A DNA stretch of 18,240 bases. Origin: a bacterium (lineage in GTDB: Bacteria > Vulcanimicrobiota > Vulcanimicrobiia > Vulcanimicrobiales > SCRA01). Under the pieces are notes generated by a model, which saw only the letters and a list, made by a program, of their open reading frames with translations, was not told where the DNA came from and did no database searches. A program made the position numbers and the translations under genes. Positions 6,851-14,197 of the stretch are shown piece by piece. The stretch is taken from assembly GCA_028869325.1 (NCBI GenBank), contig JAGWST010000114.1:1-18240 (forward strand), read 5' to 3'. Within the stretch, counting starts at the first letter, position 1. Each line of letters begins with the position of its first letter.

Positions 6851-8460
6851 AGATCACGTTCCTTGGACACGCGGGCTTCTGCGTCGAGACCCAGCACGCC
6901 GTCGTCGTCGCGGACCCGTGGCTCTCGCCAACGGGCGCGTTCGATGCTTCCTGGTTCCAACTTCCAAGGAACCACCACTTGGGGGCGCTCGTCGAGGAGA
7001 CGCTGGCCCTCCCCAAGGCGGCCAAGTTCGTCTACGTCAGTCACGAACACGAAGATCACTTCGATCGCGGATTTCTCGAGACGCTCCGAAACCGGAATTT
7101 CACGCTGGTCATACCCCGCTTTCGCCGGCCGGGATTCCGCCGGGCGCTCGCCGATTACCGCTGCGAGGAGCTGATCGCGACGGACGACGGGCAAGCGGTC
7201 TCCTTCCCCGGCGGCGAGCTGAAGCTCTATCTCGACGACTCGGAACTGAATCGCGACTCGGCGCTCCTGCTTCGCGCGGAGGGTGGAGTCTTTCTGAATC
7301 TCAACGACTGCCGTATCTTCGATCGCCTGCGTGCCATCTCGGAGGCGGAGGGGGCGATCGACGTCCTCACCTGCCAGTTCTCCGGCGCTTCCTGGCATCC
7401 GACCTGTTACGAGTATTCGCCAGAGGAGTTCGAGCGGATCTCCGAGGCAAAGGTCATGTCGAAGTTCGTGACGGTCGAGCGGGCCATCGACCAGTTGCGG
7501 CCGCGCATCTTTCTGCCCTCCGCCGGGCCGGTGTGCTTCCTCGATCCCGAGTTGTTCGAGCTGAACTTCTCCTCGAGTGGAATCTACCGCCGCGCTCCCG
7601 AGCTCCTGAGGTTCGTCGGCCCGGCGCTCGAGCGTGTCGGCACCGTTGCGTTCGAGGTCGTGCCGGGAGACGTTCTGGAGGTGGCGACGGGCCGGCTGCT
7701 GCCGTGCGCCGGCGATCGCTATGAAGATGCGAACTTCGTCTCGTACATGAGGGCTTATGCGGCGGAGTACGCCGACTTCTTTCGCGAGCGGGCACGTGCT
7801 CATGCCTTGGTCGATGCAGACGAGACCCTGGGGCGGTTGAAGGGAGAGCTCGAGAGAAAACTCGAGCTTTTAGTCTTGCGCGAGCGGGTGACGCTGCCGC
7901 TGTACTACGGCCTGCGCGAACGGCCCGAGGCCTGGCTGCGCGTGGATTTTCAGAACGGGCGCGTCGATCGCGCGGCCGGGATCGTTGAACCAGCCTATTA
8001 CAGCATCGTCGCCGCGGCGTGGCAAATCAGCAAGGTGCTCGATGGCGAGATGAGCTGGGAGAATTTCGCTCTCTCGTTTCGCGTCCGCTTGAAGCGCGTT
8101 CCAGACATGTACCGGGCGTTGATCCATGCGTTCCTCACGCTGGAGAAGGGCGACCTGTATCGCTTCTGCAAGATGCTCAGCGAGATCGAATCGCGCAAGG
8201 ATCGCATCACGGTGACCGCCGGCGGCAAGGCCTACGCCGTCAATCGCTACTGTCCGCATAACGGCGGCGATCTGCAGCAGGGCTGGGTTGAAAAGGATCG
8301 TTATCTCGTCTGCCCGCGACATCGCTGGTGCTTCGACCTGGAAGAGAAGGGCGCTTGCACGACGAACGCCTCGTCGATTTTCGCCGAAGAGGTCGCCGTG
8401 GAGGCCGGCGCCCTTGCGGTCAATACGGCAAGCCGAGGCGGAGCCACCAGGGATGGATAG
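6847..8460 (+). CDS. CMAH-like MBL-fold protein with C-terminal Rieske [2Fe-2S] domain
   Basis: This 537-residue cytoplasmic protein is a candidate sugar or nucleotide-sugar oxygenase. The N-terminal half is a metallo-beta-lactamase fold with FLGHAGF, DPWLSP and the metal motif H66-E-H-E-D-H71. The segments NLNDC, PRIFLPSAGPVCF and the distal WENFALSFRVRLKRVPDMY resemble CMP-N-acetylneuraminate hydroxylase (CMAH), for instance its PRIYCPFAGYF and WDDLYIGFQTRLQRDPDIY. The C-terminus carries a complete Rieske motif: C469-P-H471, 17 residues, then C489-P-R-H492. CMAH carries its Rieske domain at the N-terminus, so the domain order here is reversed. The GTG start overlaps the TolC stop as GTGA. 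No ferredoxin, cytochrome b5 or sialic-acid gene is nearby, so the electron donor and substrate are unknown; substrate linkage to UDP-sulfoquinovose or the glycan is inference. A UlaG-like hydrolase with an electron-transfer domain is the alternative. Confidence 0.85.
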   Translation: MKITFLGHAGFCVETQHAVVVADPWLSPTGAFDASWFQLPRNHHLGALVEETLALPKAAKFVYVSHEHEDHFDRGFLETLRNRNFTLVIPRFRRPGFRRALADYRCEELIATDDGQAVSFPGGELKLYLDDSELNRDSALLLRAEGGVFLNLNDCRIFDRLRAISEAEGAIDVLTCQFSGASWHPTCYEYSPEEFERISEAKVMSKFVTVERAIDQLRPRIFLPSAGPVCFLDPELFELNFSSSGIYRRAPELLRFVGPALERVGTVAFEVVPGDVLEVATGRLLPCAGDRYEDANFVSYMRAYAAEYADFFRERARAHALVDADETLGRLKGELERKLELLVLRERVTLPLYYGLRERPEAWLRVDFQNGRVDRAAGIVEPAYYSIVAAAWQISKVLDGEMSWENFALSFRVRLKRVPDMYRALIHAFLTLEKGDLYRFCKMLSEIESRKDRITVTAGGKAYAVNRYCPHNGGDLQQGWVEKDRYLVCPRHRWCFDLEEKGACTTNASSIFAEEVAVEAGALAVNTASRGGATRDG

Positions 8461-8473
8461 GCACGCTGCCCTC

Positions 8474-9340
8474 TCAGAGCGAGTCCAGTATCGTCGCCAG
8501 GTTCGCCGGCGTGCAGGCGGAGCAGTTGTTCGAGGGATAAGCGACGTAGACGGCATCGACAATTGCTCTCACAGCGGCGATCGCGGCGAGCGCGGTGGTC
8601 GGCGAGCTGTGGCGGAGCGATATCTGCGCGGAGATGACGATCCTCGGATTCGCGTTCCGCGCGAGGGCGACGGCTTGCTTGACGAAGGCGGCATAAGTCG
8701 TGACCCCGCCGCATCTCGCATCGTCGGCGAGCACCTGCGCTTGCAGGTTCAACGCGTCGACGCTCGACCAGTGGACCGCCGGCAGAATGCCGGCTGCAAT
8801 ATTGAACGTGCAACGCAGCGGGCGGATACCCAGGAACAAGCCGTCGGGCGTGATGCCGAAGGCCCTCCCCGCGGCGTGGGCTTGCAGCGCAGCCTGAGCG
8901 ATCGAGCGTATCGGGTTACGCTGCTCGGCGCTCGGCGTTCCCGGCCAATGCTCGATATCGTAGAAGACGAGCGCTGCGCCGTGGGCTGCCCAGACGTCCG
9001 CCGTCACCGCGGCGATCGAGTCGGCGAGCTGGAAGGTGTTGGTCGTGCCAATCCTTGCGGCCAGTATCGGGTCGGCTTGGACGATCCCGAGGGAGAGATG
9101 TGTGCGCGTCGTCGCCGTCTGCTGGAGTACGGGGTACGTCGCACCGAGGTTCGCCGCGAAGAGATATGCGCCGCTCGTGGCGGCGCGAGCCACCGCCAAC
9201 GCTCCGGGCGGGCCAGGAAGAGCGCCGCCCGCTCCAGCCCCTGCTCCACTGCCTGCTCCCCCGCAGGCGACGAGCGCAGCGGTGAGCGCAAGAAAGGCGC
9301 AGCGCGCCAACGATATGGATGGCTGTCTGAGGAGGTTCAT
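8474..9340 (-). CDS. Predicted lipoprotein, paralogue of the divergent secreted protein
   Basis: This is a 288-residue protein of unknown function. With the ATG at 9340, residues 1-26 form a lipoprotein signal (MNLLRQPSISLARCAFLALTAALVAC) with lipobox LVAC and Cys26 as lipidation site. A Gly/Ala-rich linker runs to about residue 40. The rest aligns by eye with the protein encoded from 9484: FYDIEHWPGTPSAEQ (127-141), GITPDGLFLGI (162-172), LNLQAQ (198-203), ISAQISLRHS (237-246) and VDAVYVAYPSNNCSACTP (261-278). Cys177, 210, 273 and 276 are shared, suggesting two disulfides. Alternating strand/helix segments ending in acidic or aromatic residues are compatible with a TIM-barrel-like fold, so an envelope glycan-active enzyme is possible but unproven. 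An ATG at 9367 is an alternative start. It converges on the Rieske gene with a 13-nt gap. Confidence 0.75.
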   Translation of the reverse strand: MNLLRQPSISLARCAFLALTAALVACGGAGSGAGAGAGGALPGPPGALAVARAATSGAYLFAANLGATYPVLQQTATTRTHLSLGIVQADPILAARIGTTNTFQLADSIAAVTADVWAAHGAALVFYDIEHWPGTPSAEQRNPIRSIAQAALQAHAAGRAFGITPDGLFLGIRPLRCTFNIAAGILPAVHWSSVDALNLQAQVLADDARCGGVTTYAAFVKQAVALARNANPRIVISAQISLRHSSPTTALAAIAAVRAIVDAVYVAYPSNNCSACTPANLATILDSL

Positions 9341-9483
9341 TGATCGAGATGTTACCACGTAGGCCATAAGACCTAGTGTGATGCTCGCTTGATGTACAAG
9401 CATTCGTCGGCACGCTCGCTGGTTGCCGCCGCTCGGAGGCATGCTCGCTTGTATGGGCCGCGTCGCAGCGGCAAGGGGGCGCT
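9341..9483. promoter_or_regulatory. Bidirectional promoter region with 30-bp-phased repeats
   Basis: These 143 nt separate two divergently transcribed paralogues. Three related 12-mers start at 9380, 9410 and 9440: gATGCTCGCTTG, gCACGCTCGCTGG-like, and cATGCTCGCTTG. The outer two share the exact 11-mer ATGCTCGCTTG (9381-9391, 9441-9451). All three share GCTCGCT. The 30-bp register places them on nearly the same helical face (close to three turns), as expected for cooperative regulator binding. The rightward gene has AAGGGGG as a probable ribosome-binding site 6 nt before its ATG. Confidence 0.5.
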
Positions 9484-10344
9484 ATGAAGCTGCGTTTGCT
9501 GTTAGCCTCGTTGGCGATGCTCGTGGTGCTCGCCTCAGCATGGATGGTTGCTCGCGCCGCGGATACGAAAGGCGCCGATCCGCCGGGGGCGTTCTTCATG
9601 TTTACGACCTCGAGGTTTGCCAACGCTGGCGAGCGCAAGGCCATCGTGGATGCCCTGCGGAGGTACGTCACCGGCCAAGATTATCTCGGCTCGCGTCTTG
9701 GGCACGAGGTGCCGGAGCTGGGTGGGCGCGTCGGCCGCGCGCATCTCTACGCTCTGCCGCCCAACCTCGAGAGCCTCGAGCGTCAAAGCGCGGGCCGCTG
9801 CGGCAGCGGGACGCCGGGTCTCATCGTCTACGACGGCGAGCACTGGCAAGAGACACCGGCGGATGAGCAGGAAGACATGCCGCGGGCAATTGCACGCGGG
9901 AAGGGAATGGTGAGAGCCACGGGCTGCCACGACTACGGGGTGGCGCCCGACGGAGAGTTCATCGGAATCGTGCCGAAAACGTGCAGCTACGAGCTGGGCG
10001 ACGCGCTCCATCGCCGCGTCGACTGGGACGACATCTCGCTATTTAACATTCAAGCCCAACGGCTACTCAGCGACGAGTGTGACCCGCGCGCCGGGCTCAA
10101 GGCGTACGTGACGTTCGTTACGGAGATCGCGCGAGATGTCCGAGCGAAGAGCCCGCGTACCAAGGTCAGCGCACAGCTCTCCTTTCGCTACACACCGCCG
10201 GACCGGATGGTCGCAGCGATCCGTCGGCTACGTGGCGTGGTCGACGGGTTTTACATCGCCTATCCGAGCAACGTCGGTCCGCGCTGTGCCTACTGCTCAC
10301 CGCATAACCTCGAGGAGGTCCTCGAGGCGATCCGGGCGACTTGA
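9484..10344 (+). CDS. Secreted protein of unknown function, paralogue of the divergent lipoprotein
   Basis: This is a 286-residue exported protein. The signal peptide spans about residues 1-26 (MKLRLLLASLAMLVVLASAW, then ARAAD). Conserved blocks with its divergent neighbour are VYDGEHWQETPADEQ (115-129), GVAPDGEFIGI (152-162), FNIQAQ (187-192), VSAQLSFRYTP (228-238) and VDGFYIAYPSN (253-263), ending in a CxxC-S-P (C268, C271). Cys167 and Cys199 also match the paralogue; Cys106 and Cys148 do not. The conserved Glu in EHW (E119) and the strand-end placement of other blocks are compatible with a glycoside-hydrolase-like barrel, but no known family was recognised. It is preceded by a repeat-bearing divergent promoter and followed, 84 nt later, by guaA. 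It sits next to the sulfoglycan operon, so a role on an extracellular glycan can be suggested only by location. Confidence 0.8.
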   Translation: MKLRLLLASLAMLVVLASAWMVARAADTKGADPPGAFFMFTTSRFANAGERKAIVDALRRYVTGQDYLGSRLGHEVPELGGRVGRAHLYALPPNLESLERQSAGRCGSGTPGLIVYDGEHWQETPADEQEDMPRAIARGKGMVRATGCHDYGVAPDGEFIGIVPKTCSYELGDALHRRVDWDDISLFNIQAQRLLSDECDPRAGLKAYVTFVTEIARDVRAKSPRTKVSAQLSFRYTPPDRMVAAIRRLRGVVDGFYIAYPSNVGPRCAYCSPHNLEEVLEAIRAT

Positions 10345-10360
10345 CCCGCTCGGAGGCGGG
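10345..10360 (+). terminator. GC-rich hairpin after the secreted-protein gene
   Basis: CCCGCT (10345-10350), loop CGGA and GGCGGG (10355-10360) form a 6-bp stem with one G-U pair, starting directly after the TGA stop. There is no following T-tract, so it may be a weak or Rho-assisted terminator, or an mRNA 3'-end protector. The remaining ~68 nt before guaA show no purine riboswitch or obvious promoter. Confidence 0.35.
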
Positions 10361-10428
10361 GCGACGGGTCGCATACCCCGCGCGGCATAGCCAAGGGTGC
10401 CCTCCGCCCTCTTGGAGAATGGGGCGCC

Positions 10429-12021
10429 GTGGCCTCCACGAGCTCATCGCCCTCCAGCACCGCCGTCTCGACCGCGCCGGCGCCCGTCATCATCCTGGAC
10501 TTCGGGGCCCAGTATAGCCAGCTGATCGCTCGCCGCGTACGGGAGGCGCGCGTCTACTCCGAGATCCTGCCCCACGACACGCCCTGGGAGGAGCTGCGCG
10601 AGCGCCATCCGCGCGCGATCATCCTCACCGGCGGCCCCGAGAGTGCCCTCGACGGCGATGCTCCGGCGATGGACGAGCGGATTCTCAAGAGCGGCATCCC
10701 CGTGCTGGGCATCTGCTACGGCATGCAGCTCATCGCGCGCGACTGCGGCGGCACGTTGGTCCCCTCGACCATCCGAGAGTATGGCCACGCCGAGCTCTCG
10801 CTCAACCGCGGCCGCGACTCCACGCTCTTCGACGGCGTCCCGGAGCAGAGTACGGTCTGGATGAGCCACGGTGATACCGTCACCTCCCTGCCGCCGGGCT
10901 TTCAGCCGCTGGGGCGAACGGGGCGCACGGAGATCGCTGCGATCGGCGACGACCGGCGCCGCATCTACGGGGTGCAGTTCCACCCCGAGGTGGCGCACAC
11001 GGCCTACGGCCGGAACGTGCTGAGGAATTTCCTGCATACCGTCGCGGGAATCGAGCCGACCTGGGAGATGGGGTCGTTCGTCGACGACGCCGTCGCGCGC
11101 ATCCGCGCGCAGGTCGGCGAAGCGAAGGTCATCTGCGCGCTCTCCGGCGGCGTCGATTCCGCGGTCGCCGCGACGCTGGTCGCGCGTGCGATCGGCGAGC
11201 AGCTCACCTGCGTCTTCGTCGACACGGGACTGTTGCGGGCGGGCGAGGCCGAGGAGGTCACCGCGGCCTTTCGCGAGGTGATGCACCTCAACGTGCGCTG
11301 CATCGATGCGCAAGAGCGCTACCTGCGCCTGCTCGCGGGCGAGGTGGACCCGGAGAACAAGCGCGTGCTGATCGGCCACGAGTTCATCAAGATCTTCGAG
11401 GAACAGGCGGCGACGCTGCCGGACGTGCGCTTCCTGGTCCAGGGAACGCTCTATCCCGACGTCATCGAGTCGAAGACCAAGGATTCGAAGGCGGGCCACA
11501 AGATCAAGACGCACCACAACGTCGGCGGCCTCCCGGAACAGATGAACTTAGCGTTGGTAGAGCCGTTGCGCCTGCTCTTCAAGGACGAGGTGCGTGAAGT
11601 CGGACGCGTGCTGGGGCTGCCCGAGCATATCGTGAATCGCCAGCCGTTCCCGGGGCCGGGGTTGGCCGTGCGCGTTCTGGGCGCCGTCGACGAGGAGCGT
11701 CTACGGATACTGCGCGCCGCCGACAAGATCGTGCGCGAGGAGATCGACTCGGCCGTGGAGCTGCAGCCGCACCCCTGGCAGTACTTCGCCGTGTTGACGC
11801 CGCTCAAGAGCGTCGGCGTCATGGGCGACGGCCGCACCTACGCGAACCTGGTGGCGATCCGCGCCATCACCAGCGAGGACGGCATGACGGCCGACTGGGC
11901 GCGGCTCCCGTTCGAGCTGCTGGCGCGCATGTCGACGCGGATCGTGAACGAGGTGCAGGGCGTCAACCGCGTCGTCTACGATATCACGTCGAAACCGCCG
12001 GCCACGGTGGAATGGGAGTAG
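10429..12021 (+). CDS. guaA: GMP synthase (glutamine-hydrolysing)
   Basis: This cytosolic enzyme converts XMP, ATP and glutamine to GMP, the last step of guanine nucleotide synthesis. The protein has 530 residues. A class I glutamine amidotransferase domain (about 19-205) has [18 protein letters not shown], nucleophile Cys96 in GICYGMQ, and His185/Glu187 in FHPEV. An ATP-pyrophosphatase domain follows with the P-loop SGGVDS (239-244). The C-terminal dimerisation domain includes [16 protein letters not shown] and the family ending [11 protein letters not shown]. The start is a GTG with GGAGAA about 9 nt upstream. The first ~17 residues are a Ser/Thr/Ala/Pro-rich extension beyond the usual N-terminus, and no ATG lies nearby. 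It is followed after 1 nt by purD, so the two are almost certainly co-transcribed as a purine operon. Confidence 0.97.
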   Translation: MASTSSSPSSTAVSTAPAPVIILDFGAQYSQLIARRVREARVYSEILPHDTPWEELRERHPRAIILTGGPESALDGDAPAMDERILKSGIPVLGICYGMQLIARDCGGTLVPSTIREYGHAELSLNRGRDSTLFDGVPEQSTVWMSHGDTVTSLPPGFQPLGRTGRTEIAAIGDDRRRIYGVQFHPEVAHTAYGRNVLRNFLHTVAGIEPTWEMGSFVDDAVARIRAQVGEAKVICALSGGVDSAVAATLVARAIGEQLTCVFVDTGLLRAGEAEEVTAAFREVMHLNVRCIDAQERYLRLLAGEVDPENKRVLIGHEFIKIFEEQAATLPDVRFLVQGTLYPDVIESKTKDSKAGHKIKTHHNVGGLPEQMNLALVEPLRLLFKDEVREVGRVLGLPEHIVNRQPFPGPGLAVRVLGAVDEERLRILRAADKIVREEIDSAVELQPHPWQYFAVLTPLKSVGVMGDGRTYANLVAIRAITSEDGMTADWARLPFELLARMSTRIVNEVQGVNRVVYDITSKPPATVEWE

Positions 12022-12022
12022 C

Positions 12023-13288
12023 ATGAGGATCCTGGTCGTCGGCAACGGGGCGCGTGAAGACGCGCTGGCGTGGAAGCTTGCGCAATCGCCGCAGTGCGAG
12101 GCGCTCTTCGCCTCGCCCGGCAATGCCGGTACGGCTTCACGCGGCGTCAACTGGGCGATCCCGGTGACCGAGGCAAAGCGCTTGGTCGAGCGCGCAAAGG
12201 CCGAGGCGATCGATCTCTGCGTCGTCGGTCCCGAGACGGCGCTAGCGGCCGGCGTTGCGGATCGCATGCGCGAGGCAGGCATCTCCACCTTCGGCGCGGC
12301 ACGCAGCGCGGCGCGTCTAGAGTCCAGCAAGATCTTCGCCAAACGCTTCATGGAGCGGCACGGCATCCCCACCGCGTACTTCCGCGCGGTGCACTCGTTC
12401 GAGCAGGCGGAGAAGGCGCTGGACGTCTGGGAGGGCGGCGTCGTCGTGAAGGCGGACGGCCTGGCTGCCGGCAAGGGTGTGGTGGTCTGCGACGATCCGG
12501 AGGCGGCGCGCGCCGTCTTCAGGGAGTGGTACGGCAGGGGACTTCCCGGCGGCGGCAGCGATGCAATCCTCGAAGTGAAGCTCCACGGGCGCGAGGTCTC
12601 GGTCTTCGCCCTGCTCGATGGCCGAGCCGCCGTCATTCTCGGTGCCGCGTGCGACTACAAGCGTGCCGGCGATGGTGACGTGGGGCCCAATACGGGCGGC
12701 ATGGGGGCGTACTCGCCGCCGGCGAGCTTTCCGCACGATCTCATCGATCACGTGCGCGAGAAGATCCTTGCGCCGGTGATGGCAGGATTGGCGGAGGAGC
12801 GCGAGGAGTATCGCGGCGCGCTCTATCTCGGCTTGATGTGGAACGAGGAGGAGGGCGCCTCCGTGCTCGAGTTCAACGCGCGCTTCGGCGATCCGGAGAC
12901 GCAAGTGTTGATGCCGCGCTTCACCGGGGACCTTCCGCTGCTGCTCAAGTCGTGCGCCGACGGCGCCCTCGACCCATCGACCATCTCCACCAGCCTACAG
13001 GCCTGCGTCGGCGTGGTGCTGGCCACGCGTGAGTACCCGGTGCGCTCCACGCCCATCGAAGGCTTGGCCCCGCAGCTCCACCTGCCGGCAGGGTGCGCGG
13101 CCTTCTGGGGGGCATCCGAGTTGAGCGGAGGCCGGGTGCGCTCGCCCGGCGGACGCGTTCTGACCGTGACGGCGCTGGGCGACGAGATCGCCCAGGCGCG
13201 CGAGCGTGTCTACGCCGCCGTGCGGGGGTTGGGCGGCGCGCTGGGCGACGGGTTGACGTTCCGCTCCGACATCGCCCTGCTGCCCTGA
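12023..13288 (+). CDS. purD: Phosphoribosylamine--glycine ligase (GAR synthetase)
   Basis: This cytosolic ATP-grasp enzyme joins 5-phosphoribosylamine and glycine to form GAR, the second step of de novo purine synthesis. The 421-residue length is normal. Markers are MRILVVGNG at the N-terminus, SPGNAGTA, VVGPETALAAGVAD, the ATP-grasp segment VVVKADGLAAGKGVVVC, NTGGMGAYSPP, and the metal-binding end LEFNARFGDPETQV. The usual N-terminal motif GGREHALAWK reads GAREDALAWK here, with Gly to Ala and His to Asp changes. The rest of the protein looks intact. The ATG lies 1 nt after the guaA stop. The stop codon is within a hairpin that also contains the stop of the convergent CcdA-like gene. Confidence 0.96.
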   Translation: MRILVVGNGAREDALAWKLAQSPQCEALFASPGNAGTASRGVNWAIPVTEAKRLVERAKAEAIDLCVVGPETALAAGVADRMREAGISTFGAARSAARLESSKIFAKRFMERHGIPTAYFRAVHSFEQAEKALDVWEGGVVVKADGLAAGKGVVVCDDPEAARAVFREWYGRGLPGGGSDAILEVKLHGREVSVFALLDGRAAVILGAACDYKRAGDGDVGPNTGGMGAYSPPASFPHDLIDHVREKILAPVMAGLAEEREEYRGALYLGLMWNEEEGASVLEFNARFGDPETQVLMPRFTGDLPLLLKSCADGALDPSTISTSLQACVGVVLATREYPVRSTPIEGLAPQLHLPAGCAAFWGASELSGGRVRSPGGRVLTVTALGDEIAQARERVYAAVRGLGGALGDGLTFRSDIALLP

Positions 13289-13304
13289 GCCGGCGCGGCT
13301 CAGG
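13284..13304. terminator. Bidirectional hairpin containing both convergent stop codons
   Basis: CCTGAGCC (13284-13291), loop GGCGC and GGCTCAGG (13297-13304) form a perfect 8-bp stem with a 5-nt loop. The TGA of purD (13286-13288) and the TGA of the minus-strand CcdA-like gene (13302-13300) occupy mirror positions in the two arms. Neither side has a T-tract. It probably ends or stabilises both transcripts. Confidence 0.55.
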
Positions 13305-14127
13305 CGCGGGAGCTCGCCCCTTCGTACGAGGCGACCAGGCTCTCGACGCTCTGCCCCGTCAACAGGGAGAGGTAGGCCGGCAGAAGCGGCAGGACGCACG
13401 GTGAGATGCAGGAGACCAGCCCCGCGGCGAAGGCGGCGCCGGCGGTGATCGCACCCGCGCCGGCGCTGGGACCGGTGCCCAGCGTCGCGGCGGCCGGAAA
13501 CGTCTGATAGAGCCAGGCCGTGAAGCGCAGGAAGGAGTTGGTGAAGAGCACGACGCCCACGCCCAGCACGATGAGACCGGCGACGACGTCGATCAAGGGA
13601 AGGAGGCGCTTCAGCCGCGCCAAGAGCGGTAGAGCGTACTGCAGGCCGATCGCCAGCAGCAAGAGCGGAAGCGCGAGCCCCATCGAGTAGATGAAGAGCA
13701 AGCCGGTGCCGGCGGCGACGCTCTGCTGGGCGCTCGCAAGCGCCAAAACACCGGCGAGGATCGGGCCGATGCACGGCGTCCAGCCGGCCGCAAAGCCCAC
13801 ACCGGCCAAGAACGAGCCGAGGTACGAGATCCCGCTGCGCCGGATCTGCACGCGCCGGTCCATGGCCAAGAACGGCAGGCGGAAGAGGCCCAGCATATTC
13901 AACCCCAACAGGATGACGACCACGCCGAAGATGCGGGTCAGCACCTGCCGGTACTCGGCGAAGATCTGGCCAAGGGCGCTGGCGGTGGCGCCGGCGGCGA
14001 CGAAGACGAGCGTGAAGCCGGCGATGAAGGTCAGCGCATGGATGATCACCTCGCGCCGCCGGATCGCGGCGAGACGTGGTGGCTGGGAGGCATGGGTCGA
14101 GGGGTTCACGCCGGTCTCACTTGTCAT
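13300..14127 (-). CDS. ccdA: CcdA-family thiol:disulfide membrane protein, circularly permuted
   Basis: This 275-residue inner-membrane protein belongs to the CcdA/DsbD-beta family, which carries electrons from cytoplasmic thioredoxin to periplasmic thiols for cytochrome c maturation and related reactions. Six hydrophobic segments are seen at about residues 28-52, 63-84, 103-131, 139-163, 178-199 and 226-257. Both redox cysteines are present: Cys119 in GWTPCIGPIL and Cys244 in SCISPCVLPLLPAY. In standard CcdA the SPCVLP helix is first, followed by a loop and the HALxFVxGFxLVF helix. Here the protein opens with HALTFIAGFTLVF and the SPCVLP helix is last. The new termini fall exactly in the usual helix 1-2 loop (LLTGQSVESL... 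at the end, ...RRREVIIHAL at the start). The ATG at 14127 has only a weak ribosome-binding site. The gene follows an MFS gene by 70 nt; no cytochrome c maturation partner is in the window. Confidence 0.88.
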   Translation of the reverse strand: MTSETGVNPSTHASQPPRLAAIRRREVIIHALTFIAGFTLVFVAAGATASALGQIFAEYRQVLTRIFGVVVILLGLNMLGLFRLPFLAMDRRVQIRRSGISYLGSFLAGVGFAAGWTPCIGPILAGVLALASAQQSVAAGTGLLFIYSMGLALPLLLLAIGLQYALPLLARLKRLLPLIDVVAGLIVLGVGVVLFTNSFLRFTAWLYQTFPAAATLGTGPSAGAGAITAGAAFAAGLVSCISPCVLPLLPAYLSLLTGQSVESLVASYEGASSRA

Positions 14128-14197
14128 TGGAACGCTGCCGCCATGCGGGCCGGAAGGGATTCCCGCAAGGCAGGCGCGATTCCCTAGCGGCGCCCCG

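Noticed and set aside
6847..8460. True CMP-N-acetylneuraminate hydroxylase
   Set aside because: Domain order differs and no sialic-acid synthesis, activation or transfer gene is present in the window, so only the fold relationship is claimed.
8288..9343. Plus-strand 351-codon open frame opposite the lipoprotein gene
   Set aside because: It begins inside the Rieske gene and is Arg/Gly-rich without motifs. The minus-strand frame has a lipoprotein signal and a convincing paralogue next door.
9380..9452. Possible CRISPR-like array
   Set aside because: There are only three imperfect ~12-nt units with 18-nt gaps, repeats too short and degenerate and no cas genes; regulatory iterons fit better.
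10345..10428. Purine or guanidine riboswitch before guaA
   Set aside because: The gap is only 84 nt with a single simple hairpin; no conserved purine-aptamer junction sequences were seen.
10444..11517. Long minus-strand open frame (357 codons) antisense to guaA
   Set aside because: It is a mirror of the GC-rich guaA codon pattern, with Arg/Asp/Ala-rich composition and no recognisable domain; the plus-strand frame is unambiguous GMP synthase.
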